64,000 nucleotides of DNA from Ostrinia nubilalis (taxonomy: Eukaryota > Arthropoda > Insecta > Lepidoptera > Crambidae), in the NCBI RefSeq assembly GCF_963855985.1, contig NC_087104.1, forward strand, positions 12,958,001-13,022,000. Reading direction: 5' to 3'. This document shows, piece after piece, positions 12,001 to 22,300 of this stretch. The notes under the pieces were generated by a model. That model searched no databases, was not told the origin of the DNA, and was given only the letters and a program-made list of their open reading frames with translations. The stretch's first letter is position 1, and every line of letters starts with the position of its first letter. The position numbers and the translations under genes are program-made.

Positions 12001-14161
12001 GTCCGCCAGCTTTGACGTTTGCCTACTTCTACTTGTATGTTTGTCACAGGCGAATGTTTTGGTCTACTGGGCGTAAACGGAGCAGGCAAATCTACCATGT
12101 TCCGGATGCTGACTGCAGACATGTGCCCAACCAAAGGGCGCATCTTTACTAACGGCCATGAACTGACGTTTCCGTATTCCAGTAAGGTGATTAGCTTTGA
12201 GTGAACTTTTTAAACTTCTCCCAGATTATTTTTTAGAGGACACCATTCGTAAACCTTTCCATATCAGACACACCATCTATGTCTCTACCAATGAATAGTG
12301 AATTGGTTCCAGTATCTGTACTCTCTGGGCTACTGCCCTCAATTTTGGGGCCTGGACGACTTCTTGACCGGCCGGCAGAACCTGGATCTCCTTCTCGCGC
12401 TCCACGGCCTCAACGAACGCGACACGAATGCCGAAACAAAGGCCTGGATCAAACTTGTTGGTACGTTTTTGTTTTCTAATTGATCAACGGTAGAGTACTC
12501 ACTGTATACGGAAGTAATCCCCTCGAAGCTGGAGGGGCTCGCCCAAGAGCGAGCTGTAGCCTGAGACGGAGCCGCGGAAGAATGTCTAATAGGACAATAA
12601 CTCGCGGCTTCGTATCAATGGCCCCGGAGGACACCGTCGGGTTTTAGTGGGTAGGCCCCGCCCACCCGGCGGGGAGAGTCCCACATAACCCACTGACTGA
12701 CTGTCCCCACCAGCCAGTGGCAAAGCATTTCCCGACGCAAAAAAAAAAACTCACTGTATACGAGTCTGGACCTTGACCAACTGTGACCTGACTTTGTCCC
12801 GTAACTTAGTGGGTACCACCGCCACGCTACAGATCTCAACAAAAAAGACGCGCCTGGGCCATGTCAGTGCCATAGCAGTGGCAATTCACATTGGATTCAA
12901 TCACTTTTATTTCCGCTATCACGGCTAAGTTCAGCATTTCAACGTTATGTTTCTGGATAGGCCTGGAAAAATACACGGACCAGCTGGTGTCAGGCTACAG
13001 CGGCGGCTGCCTGCGGCGGCTGGCGGCGGCGTGCGCGCTGTGCACGGGCGCGCCGCTCACGCTGCTGGACGAGCCCACGGCCGGCGTCGACGTGGCCGCG
13101 CGTCGCCGCGTGTGGTACGCGCTCAAGCGCAGCCTGCGGGATCAGCATGCCATCATCATCACCTCGCACAGGTACTCCGACTCTGAGTCCGAGACCATAC
13201 TCAAGAGCTAATAAAGCTAAATTACACAATTTCACGCAATCAGTAGCCAACGATAACCCACGCAATATTAAAAGGTACGACGTAGTTGGAGCAAAATTTA
13301 TAGAAACCCATGAGTGATGCACAAGCTTCCATAGGACACGTCTTATAGCACGAGGTCACACCATCCATCTTAATTACATCCATACTCTATTCGCATTGAT
13401 GCAAATGAAGCCGGTGATGTTTAAAGCAACCATGTACTTAAGACTTTAAATATTTCAGTTTGGACGAGATGGAAGCACTGTGCCATCGTATCTCCATCAT
13501 GGCTGCCGGTGAGATATGCGCGTTGGGCTCTCCCGCCGGACTGCGAGCCGCGTTTGCTTCGGGGCACTCGGTCTACTTGAAGATCAAGTATGAACCGGGC
13601 GCGTCAAGCATGAGACACAGAAGATCTCGACGAAAGGGCAGTAAAACTGGTAATGAATGAAGTAAATCTCTGTTTTGCACATCTTATAATTTGGTCTCAA
13701 ATTAAAACATTTTTAATTTCCAGTCACTATAGCACCAAACCCGAAAGCATATCGACTAAAAGCCGCGATAGAGAAGAAATTCAAGTGTACTCTCAAAGAT
13801 GAGCATAAGGTAAGCAATTTTTCAACACGATGTCAAAATAGTTGTCTGAACTACAGCTTTCATTATTGAGATACATTTATTGTTGCCATTACAATAAGGA
13901 TACTTAATGATAATAATATATCCATAGACGATGCTGCACTACCACATAAACGAGACGATGGAGTACAGCAAGCTGTTCCAAGAGATGGAAGATTTGAAGA
14001 CCACCTTCTCAGAGTTGATCGAAGACTATACCGTCTCGGAGACGACGCTGGAAGAGGTATTCCTATCATTCGCGAAGCCCCAGAACGGTCCAGCGGGTAA
14101 ATCTAAATCGGGGACAAAGCCTAAAGGGATTCTAAAAGATGTGTCAGCTGGACCCGCGTAA
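1..14161 (+). CDS. ABCA-A: ABCA-family lipid-type transporter, 3' part (10 exons; 5' end outside window)
   Basis: Exons: <1-191, 272-369, 459-603, 827-937, 12050-12186, 12313-12460, 12961-13171, 13459-13649, 13724-13809, 13928-14161 (TAA). All junctions keep phase and give 516 codons plus stop. In order they encode the end of the second membrane domain (motif [11 protein letters not shown], also in ABCA-B), a linker, then NBD2: Walker [10 protein letters not shown] in exon 5, [10 protein letters not shown]-loop region in exon 6, signature YSGGCLRRL and Walker [13 protein letters not shown] in exon 7, H-loop SH at its end, and a regulatory tail containing [19 protein letters not shown] proteins are full transporters of the plasma or organelle membrane, usually moving lipids; the substrate here is unknown. 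The last seven exons match ABCA-B one for one, four of them (111, 137, 148, 211 nt) in exact length. Intron 4 is 11.1 kb of nested transposons against 0.63 kb in ABCA-B, yet the frame is intact, so I read it as a functional gene. A 5' extension left of the window is expected. Confidence 0.93.
1000..1428 (+). mobile_element. RTE-like LINE, 5'-truncated 3' end
   Basis: Encodes the C-terminal tail of an endonuclease/reverse-transcriptase polyprotein ([31 protein letters not shown]) and ends in (GAT)n. The direct repeat ATTGCTTTTT flanks it (about 990-999 and 1418-1428). Same family as pieces at 18652, 26555, 30171, 41371, 45009, 47009 and 55975. Confidence 0.8.
1429..2594. other. Intron sequence, nothing recognised
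   Basis: AT-rich part of ABCA-A intron 4. A 68-codon open frame near 1979-2185 has no recognisable product. No TIR, tail or domain seen. Confidence 0.4.
2595..2971 (-). mobile_element. Helitron-like non-autonomous element
   Basis: On the minus strand it starts TCCTACTAATATTATAAA and ends in a GC-rich hairpin followed by CTAG, with T after it. This layout (TC start, hairpin plus CTAG end, no TSD) fits a Helitron. Same family as 60377-60558. Confidence 0.65.
3093..3287 (+). mobile_element. Helitron-like non-autonomous element (diverged copy)
   Basis: Starts with a degenerate CTAATATTATAAAG motif followed by AAGTTTGTGTG, and ends CGCGGGCGAAGCGG...AAGCTAG, as in the other Helitron-like copies. 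Confidence 0.6.
3288..5239. other. Intron sequence, nothing recognised
   Basis: About 1.95 kb of AT-rich sequence in ABCA-A intron 4 with no convincing coding frame or repeat end. It includes a short run of CCTAA-type units near 4842. Confidence 0.4.
5240..6058 (-). mobile_element. BEL/Pao retrotransposon gag, distal part with zinc knuckles
   Basis: Open frame of about 270 codons on the minus strand. It has paired Cys/His knuckles ([25 protein letters not shown]) and ends near a VDSGSQT protease-start motif, the usual layout of BEL/Pao gag-protease. It continues, through two transposon insertions, the gag pieces at 10325-10383 and 11571-12035. The 3' part of the element (pol, LTR) is missing. 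Confidence 0.78.
7265..7380 (-). mobile_element. Helitron-like fragment
   Basis: Minus strand: TAATATTA...GCGAAAG...CTAG, a short copy of the family at 2595. Confidence 0.5.
7382..8177 (-). mobile_element. RTE-like LINE fragment (RT and C-terminal region), left part
   Basis: Minus-strand frames encode RT pieces ([37 protein letters not shown]) and a C-terminal tail ([40 protein letters not shown]). It is frameshifted and inactive. It resumes at 9030-9140 after an inserted R1-type element. Confidence 0.75.
8192..9015 (+). mobile_element. R1-superfamily LINE, 5'-truncated, with C-terminal ORF end, 3' UTR and poly(A)
   Basis: Open to the stop at 8642. Encodes the typical R1-group C-terminal zinc motif C-x2-C-x8-H-x4-C ([18 protein letters not shown]) and a basic end. 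The GC-rich 3' UTR closes with a run of about 30 A. A 14-bp TSD, GGTCACTTCGTCGC, flanks it (8178-8191, 9016-9029), so it was a target-primed insertion into the older RTE piece. A second copy of this 3' UTR is at 12511-12748. Confidence 0.85.
9030..9140 (-). mobile_element. RTE-like LINE fragment, right part
   Basis: Continues the fragment at 7382-8177 on the other side of the R1-type insertion. Confidence 0.5.
10325..10383 (-). mobile_element. BEL/Pao gag, middle piece between two TIR elements
   Basis: Encodes [17 protein letters not shown] on the minus strand, in line with the gag frames on either side. Only about 60 bp survive between copies A and B. Confidence 0.7.
10384..11567 (+). mobile_element. 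TIR element copy B (Harbinger-like MITE), uninterrupted, 1184 bp
   Basis: TIR CGGCCGAATACTGAAAC, TSD TAA (10381-10383, 11568-11570). Same orientation and near-identical sequence to copy A, 62 bp from it. No coding frame. Confidence 0.87.
11571..12035 (-). mobile_element. BEL/Pao retrotransposon gag, N-terminal part
   Basis: Minus-strand frame with DUF1759-type gag sequence: [56 protein letters not shown]. The retained sequence stops about 15 bp upstream of the acceptor of ABCA-A exon 5, so the element now forms the end of intron 4. Confidence 0.82.
12511..12748 (+). mobile_element. R1-superfamily LINE 3' UTR with poly(A), short copy
   Basis: Nearly identical to the 3' UTR at 8755-8990. TSD ACTCACTGTATACG at 12497-12510 and 12749-12762. 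Lies in ABCA-A intron 6. Confidence 0.85.
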
Positions 14162-14390
14162 TTATTTTTATCTTCCCTTTTTACGGATTTGAGCTATCAT
14201 GGTTGCTTTTGAAGTACCATAATTCTGAACGTAACCAAGAAGGAAAAATAATTACACTGATCGAAGATGACTATGGCAATATTATGTCCCTGTATTAAAT
14301 CATGAAATCATTAACAAACTCATAGGGGAGTAGTTTTACATTTTGTTTTTAGACAGTTTTTGTAAATACTTACTTTATAATTATTTTTGA

Positions 14391-14396
14391 AATAAA
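14391..14396 (+). promoter_or_regulatory. Polyadenylation signal of ABCA-A
   Basis: AATAAA 230 nt after the ABCA-A stop codon, the first canonical hexamer in a suitable place. The cleavage site itself is not visible. Confidence 0.5.
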
Positions 14397-14578
14397 TTCT
14401 TATTCCTAAGATACGTTTTTACTTTTTTATCTTTTCTTCTTCTTATTTTTTGTTGTTGGCAATAGGTAAGTACTCGCTTTTAATGTTTAAATTAATAATG
14501 CAGCGACTTATAGACAAAATATTAGGGTGTAGAGCTGATTAAAAAGAAAATTAGGAAAATGCAGCTGCAAAAATTACT

Positions 14579-14584
14579 TTATTA
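14579..14584 (-). promoter_or_regulatory. Polyadenylation signal of the NME8-like gene
   Basis: Reverse-strand AATAAA about 75 nt after the stop codon at 14658. ABCA-A and the NME8-like gene are tail to tail with under 500 nt between stop codons, and their polyadenylation signals are only about 180 nt apart. Confidence 0.5.
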
Positions 14585-14657
14585 GTGTTTTAATTAAATC
14601 TACAAAGATAATGGAAACTAAAATAAACCTATCAATGAAAACAAATTCCCGTAAAAT

Positions 14658-16318
14658 CTAATCCTCCTCATCATCTTCATTTTCTTCATCAGCTGCTTTG
14701 GGCTCTTCGGCTTCCTCCGTCTGAAAAACATTTGTTAATTTGTTGGCAAATTGCATAGTAGAAGAATAAATAATCAATAAAAAATAATAACAAAGATTAT
14801 CCATATAAAAATAATTAAGATTTGGTAGAAAATCTCACCTGAGGCTCCGGTTCAGGTTCTGGCCCAGTTTCCTGCATCAAAAAAGGGTTGAATATAAAAT
14901 CTTAGATATAAATCAAATCATTTAAAAAATAGTAGGATTACATCAATGTGTGTTTTAATTCCATGAAAAGTTAAAGTGCAATGAAGCAGCATTTATCGGT
15001 GTACCATTAAACGGCATCACGCGGAGCGCGGGGCGACAGATTTAATCATTGTATGCAAGTACCTCAGTTTGTATAGAAAACACGCGCGGCACTTCACACT
15101 GAGAACGCGTCCGCGCGCGTGATTTTTAGGGTTCCGTACCTCATAAGGAAAAAACGGAACCCTTATAGGATCACTTTGTTGTCCGTCCGTCCGTCTGTCA
15201 AGACCCTTTATCTCAAGAACGCGTGAACGTATCAAGCTGAAATTCACATGAAATACTCAGGTCTATTGTCCCTTTAAGCTGTGAAAATAACAAACTTCTA
15301 AGCCACAGAGGCGGCGTTAAGCGTGGGCGATGTGGGCCACCGCCTACGGCCTCGCGGTACAAGGGGCCTCGCGACTCAAAAATGTTTAAAGCGAGAATAA
15401 AACAAAAATAAGCCGTAATGGGTGCGACTCTGGATGGGTGTGACTCTGCAAAGTATATTATTTGTTATGGATGTGATTCTGGTTTGGTGGCATCTTGCCT
15501 AATGGCAAATCGCAAAAACTTCCCGATTAATCGGGACTATACGATGTTTACAGTTGATTTTCCAGAATATCGCAAATTCTTTGATACATAACGTTTGTAC
15601 TGCCGGAATTCATTCTCCTCTGGAATGTCCCCAAAATTCCATTATTTTTGCCGTATCACTTACCGTTTTCGACATATCTGCGTGTGCAAATGACCTGCGC
15701 GTATCGATACGATTAATATTATAGGGAGTCCTTCGTACTTACATATATTATGAACCTCAAGATGTATAACTCAAAAACATTTTACGAAACTATTGAATAA
15801 ATAATTGATTTTTTGCAATATTGCAAATATCATAGGACTCATTGTTAGTACTGCTAAAGTTCATCACCCCTTCAGGAAACCCCCAAAATTTCAGTATTTT
15901 TGCCGTATCTCTTACAGTTTTCGAGATATTTGCATTTGCAACCAATTGTGCTGTATATTATAATATATATATATGCATGTACATTGAAAATGTTTGATTT
16001 TCTCGTAATTCGTCAGTAACTCGTAAACTATCATAAATACGAAAAAAACGTTAATAATCAATTTTGTAGACATTCCAATTTTTCACAAAAAAGTTTCAAT
16101 ACCTTTTTCATTTCAGACAATAGTTTTTTAGTTATAACAAAAACAATGCTTTTTTCAATTGTTTAAACAATTTGCGAATGGCCGATAGTCGTCTACACAA
16201 ACTAATGGCCACGATTCCACCACGAGACAAACCTACTGTCAAAATTTTAAATCGATTGCTTCATTTCCCTATTAGTAATCGTTCGCCAAAATTTGAATCC
16301 GAACATCCATCCATCCAT

Positions 16319-16349
<31 letters not shown>

Positions 16350-19300
16350 TACATTTTTCTAAAAATAGCATATAATCATTTTAGTGACCCTAAAACGCGA
16401 AGATATCACAAAATTTTCACTTCCGACTTTTGGGGTGAAAACAATTCCCCTTATCGGGAAGTTAAAAATATAAATCAATTTTGTTGTGAAACATGTTTTC
16501 TTAGTCTGGCAACATTTGCCGCCGACCAGAGTGCGGGGAATCCCCGGTTTATTTGTTTACTTTCTTTACTAGGATCGCCATAGAGCAGGGCCTCGCGAAA
16601 TCTGTCTTGCCCACATCAAATTTAGTTGTTGCCCCGCCACTGCTAAGCCAAGCCAATCAAAAGATACAGCCGATTATGTCGATATTTTCAACAAATTTTC
16701 GACACTCGCAAAGGAATCAAAACCTACAGGATACTTCCCGTAAACTCAGAATCTTGAAATTTGGCATAAAGCATTGTCATATAATGCAAATATAGGAAAA
16801 ATTGCGAAAATTTCATTTTTTTAGTTATATAATATAATAAAAATATTTTAATAAAATGAAACTTACTACCTTATTTCTCACGAACGAATAAAGGTATCAA
16901 ATTGAAATTTATACCAAATACCTAGATCTATTGTCCCTTTAAGAAGTAAAAAAATCAAACTTCTAAGTTAACGCGATCAAAAGATACAGCAGTTTATACC
17001 GACACCTTAGACGAATTTCCGTCACACGCTAGGGAATCAAAACCTACAAGGTACTTCCTGTGAACTCAGAATCTTGAAATTCGGCACGAAGCAACGTTAT
17101 ATAGTACAGAAAAAGGAAAAATTGCGAAAATGATAAATTTGAAGTTATATAAAATTTAAAATATTATTTTTGCTTACATGACAAAATATTTTTTTAATAA
17201 TTATAAACTTACTACCTACCCTTTTTCACATGAACGCGTAGAGATATTAAAGTTGAAATTCATATCAAACACTTCTTAAATCTAATTGCCTCTAAACTGT
17301 GAGAAATTCTAAATCAACGCAAAAATTCAAAACGCTGAGGTAGGTACCTACCTATAATGCAAATATAGGAAAAATAAATAAATAAAAAATAATCATACCG
17401 CATATTTTGAAATTCGCCACTACTCGCAACGGAATCAAGTAAGTAATTTGATTTAATACGTCATAAATTGTAAACCGCTACGTTTGTAGGTACGGCGGAA
17501 CCCTCGGTGTGCGAGCCCGACTCGCACTTGGCCGGTTTTTTATATGAAAATCACGCGCTCCGCGGCGGAGCGCGGCGCAGTGTGATAACCGCCTAACCTA
17601 GCGCTAGATAGCGGTGTACCAGAGATAGCTTGGCAAGATTTCGATGGCTAGTGTTAATTGAAAGCTAAACAACAATGATATGACAAAAAACTTCAGCAAA
17701 ACATCACATACAGCAATCTCCTCCTCCTTAACGCTCTCCTCCTCCTCATATTCGTCACCATACCCCACCGGGAACATCGTGAGGCAGTCGCGCTCGCCCG
17801 ACTCCACGTCGCTGCTGATGTAGCAGGGATTCAGTCCTGCCAGCTGCAAGAGTGGAAGACTCCGCTTGCGGGACACCATCACGGCGAGACGGTCTTTGCT
17901 GGGATTATAATAAGGGTCATAATAGCATGCGTTAGCGGTGGTAATACTATTTCTGCTGGAAGTATCACTTGTGCTGATGGAGCAGGGGTTCATACCCGCC
18001 AGCTGCATTAGTGGAAGACTCCACTTGCGGGACACCATCACGGCGAGGCGGTCTTTGCTGGGTTCGTAATAAGAGTCATAAAAGCATGCGTTGGCGGTGG
18101 TAATACTGTTTGTTTCTGTTAGATATCACTGATTATTTATTAACGTAGTTCTACTAGGTAACAATTGGCTAAGCTAAAGGGCAAGCAATAGGCTGTCAAG
18201 AACACATGCGTGGTCTATTAAAAATGTGCAGGCATTTTTAATGAGGGGAGATATAGAACGCCAAGGGACTCAGGATATCCATGGAATCTGGGACTTGTCG
18301 TGGAAAAAATGGTTTATGTGAACAATAACTTAATAAACCAATACGTACTGCTTTCGTAATCGCTCCATTTTGTCATACTGCTTTATAGTGAAAGCTATGT
18401 GTTCCGCTGTGTTGGGGTCATCTCCAACGAATATGCCGTACTGAAATCGACATCAAGTTATTACTAAAAGAGAGTACAATAATTACAAAAGGAAAAAAAA
18501 CAATGTGCTTCCTTAAGCCAAGCCAACTTTAAAAATGTACTCGTAGATTTGTAAATTTTTAAAGTACAAAAACTTCCAAGCTTTCTATAAAAGAAAAGTT
18601 TGTAAAGGCGATACTGCTAGTCATTTTGGGTACTTAAAGTTACCCAAGACGACCGGAAAGCGCAGCGTAGGACGTCCACCCACATGGTAGACTGACGACC
18701 TCTTAAAGGTAACAGGTAGGCGCTGGATGCAGGCCGCTACCAGCCTTTGTGAAAATCATTGGGGGAGGCCTATGTTCAGCAGTAGACGTCCTACGGCTGA
18801 AATGATGATGATGATGACTATTGCTGTTATTAAGATGGGTCTCAATATACTCACATTGAGCATCTCGTCCTTGTACTGCATCATGATCTCCTGTACGTCG
18901 TAGCGCTTGTCGATGTTGAAAATGACGAGCACGTGCGGCGGCAGGTGCTCAGACTCGATGGGCGTCGCCTCTTGGACTATCTGGTGGAGATAATTTATTC
19001 AACTACTGGAACTCCTGGTTACATGGTACAGTCAGTCTCAAATAGTTCGTGACACCCAAATGGCCGAATACTGAAACGCCATTTAAATATTTGACGGCTT
19101 CTCAAATAGTTAAGCAGCTCCTAAACTTACATTTCGCATACTCAAAACAATATCTAAGCAGTTCTCAATTTTTAAGCACCTCTCAAATTAAGTAGCAATC
19201 AAACGCCACTCAAATGAATTTTCGCATACTGAAACGCCATTCAACGCTAAGCATTACTCAAACAACTGTCAAATCGTCTTGAGCAGCCGTTAAATTTGAG

Positions 19301-22300
19301 AGTGCTTGCGCGGTATCTTAAATCCTATTCTTATACCTAAATCGACCTAAAAAGTGGTAAATAATGTTTGTGTCAACGTTATCATTTCTTTCGAACCTCG
19401 AGGAAATACCTAGATCTAATCGCAGGAACGCAATAAGGCTGAACGCTATTGAAAAATATTATTTGATAATGACATGCAATTCCGAGCGAGGTTCCGCGTC
19501 TCTAAAGAAACGGTGTTGTTTCTGGATTCATAATTTGGAAGCTCTTTGAAACCCCTCACCAAACGCCATACAAGCAGTGGACCAAATACTTATTATAACC
19601 CTACGGTTCTACGCAACGGGAAGTTATGAACGTGTACTAAGTAGGTGATATCTTCCACATCGAACAGCCAACTGTGCATCGTATAGTGCACAAAGTAACA
19701 ACCAAAATAGCTGCTATGAAATCGCTTTAAAACATGCCTATTTCTGAGGAATATGGGGACATCGCAAATGGGTTTAAGCTATAGCAGCATTTCCAAGAGT
19801 TTGTTGTTGCTCTGTCAACAATGATAAATGTCAATTGTGGTTACGTTTCGGTCCACGATCGCCACTTAATAGATTTCAACAATAAAAAGTATCACCTTTA
19901 AAATTATTATTTTTATTAAATAAAAATGCAAGCATTAATTTTTTTATATAATAAAACGAGATTTATATGTAATAGAAACTAAAAATAAACTGTTCTATGT
20001 TAAGTTGATTGAGTATATTTCCATAAAAGACAATACATAACCAAACGATGCTGCGTGTAATGGATAAAAAACGTAAAGTCATCATTTGTGTAAATGAAAA
20101 CATACTTTTTTTGGCAAATGTTGCCATTATGTAAACATTTGAGAGCTGCTTAGCTGATCACGGCTTCAAATCCGTTGAGTAGCGTTTGAGAATACCATTT
20201 AAAATTGAAGGATACTTAAATTTAGGAGCCCGTCAGCTGAGTGACAGATTTGAGTAGTGTTTCAGTATTCGGCCGAAAGTGACAAAAAAGTTGATAACGC
20301 AACCTTATTCTATTTGTAACAAAGACGTGTTGCGAACTTTTTGGCTACTTTGGATGTCACGATCTATTTGAGACTGACTGTACTAAAAATCTTAAAGCTT
20401 CTCGAGCATTGGGAATTTTCCTGATATCGATGTTCCTTAATATTATACTCGTAGAAGAAGAATGACGCTATCTGTAAGGCAATTTTATGGGTTATTGAAA
20501 AGCTTCCTGAAATAATTTAGAATGCTTTTCAAAAATGCTTAATTCCAAAAAGTTTGAATCCGAATCCGAAGTCCGAATCTAATAGAGCACCGAATCCGAA
20601 GTCCGAATCTAATAGAGCACCTATTTTTATGATCCCAAAACACATAATCCTAATGTGTAAACCAGTGCCTAGCATTAATTACTGATAACGCAAACTTCTG
20701 AAATTAATTATAATGTAACCTTCGGGAAGAAATAAGCCAGTCCATTAGCCTTAGCAAACTCGTTGGGCGGCGAGTACAGTCCGGGCACGAACAGTCCACC
20801 CGGAGGGATGTACTCCTCGCCTTCCACCTCCACGTCGGAGTGGAACTCCTCCTCTTCCTCCACTTTCTCCAAATCCTCTGCCTCTTCGCCCTGTCATTAA
20901 GAAATATAAATGAGCAGTTTTCAATCTTTGAAAGAACACAACCTAAGCAACTTTTTCAAGATACTTCGACATCAAGACTGAAAAAAATTTAAGCCGATAA
21001 TTACGAGCCATTTAATTTGTATCGTTGATTTCAAATATCTGATTAAAACAGTGCTTGCTTGATCAATGATGTCAAGTGCCGTATTATTATTTCGCAAATT
21101 TTGCTGTCATATTTATTATTTTGATGATGTTTACCACGCCTTCGGTTTCCTTTTCTTCTTCACCTTCGCCTTCTTCTCCAGTTTCTTCCGGCTCAGGATC
21201 AGCTGGAAGCTGTTAAAATTTTAACATTATTTATCAACAAACATAATTTATTATAAGTTCGTATTTATACTCCTGGTAGAAAGCAATATCTACCAGAATT
21301 TATTTAAATATCTTACCCCAGCCTGGATTCTTGCCATTCTTTCCTCCTCCTGCCGCTGTTTCTCAACCCTCTGCCTCTCTTCCTCAGCCTCCCTGGCCAA
21401 ACGAGCAGTTTCGGCTGCCAACCGATCACGTTCTTCTTGTTCTTCACGCTACAACATCACATTGATACTTTAAAGTGACTAACTACTTTACATACTGACA
21501 ACCTTTGGAGTGAATCAATTTTTCCAGAAGTCTAGGTTTTTTAATTTTATTTGCCTACTTTGAGCAGTTAAGAAAATATGAGATGCCACATAATTTTCTT
21601 AACTACTCTCAACAATAATCGGGGACTGTCTAGTTGTAACCCATGACAGTCCGCTCGACTTGTCATTGGCCTATGATCGCGCCGGCGATGGCGATCTGCA
21701 CGCGTTGGTGTGGTTGAAGCTTAATAAAGGTGCCTATAAAAAATTATGTTTCAAACAAAAGTTACATGAGCTTTCTCACCAGTTTTTGCATTTTCGCTTC
21801 GTACCGATCTCTGCGAACTTCCCGCGCGGTCTTGCTGATGGTAGCGTAACGCTCGTACGCTGGGATCGGAGGGATCTGCTTCTCTGGAGGCACGTCCTCC
21901 TTAGGTACCGGTATCTCTTCGTAGAGCGCGTACCGCATTAGCTCTGAGAATACGGGCAATAGCTTTCCAAGCTGTAGACCCTGACTACACAGGAGTTGCA
22001 GCAGTGGAAACAAGAGGTGGAAATAGTCCTGTAGCTTAAAGATCTTGAAGTCTAGTCTTAAAAGTACATTTTAGTATGTACCCTTATGTTCATTCATATT
22101 CAGAAATGGTGGTTCATTACTCGAAGCTTTAGCTTCAGGATTTAAAATTTTAAACCAAGCCTAACTCCATAAATTATTTCAAATCATTGTCCCATCCGTA
22201 TTTTTCTCCCTTTTATGACTTCACTTCAGAGGTTCAGAATTAGTGAGTTTGTAGACTTGTACTAACTAACAAAGTCCCTGTTATCCGTGTCCATCATCTT

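Larger units (their letters stand above)
15125..17542 (+). mobile_element. Lepidopteran repeat starting TAGGGTTCCGTACC and ending CGCACTTGGCCGG, with internal insertion
   Basis: The start (TAGGGTTCCGTACCTCA, then GTCCGTCCGTCCGTCTGTCA) and the end (GAACCCTCGG...CTCGCACTTGGCCGGTTTT) are those of a widespread lepidopteran interspersed repeat. The middle holds partial internal repetitions and a separate TIR element at 15517-16463. Lies in intron 13 of the NME8-like gene. Confidence 0.6.
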
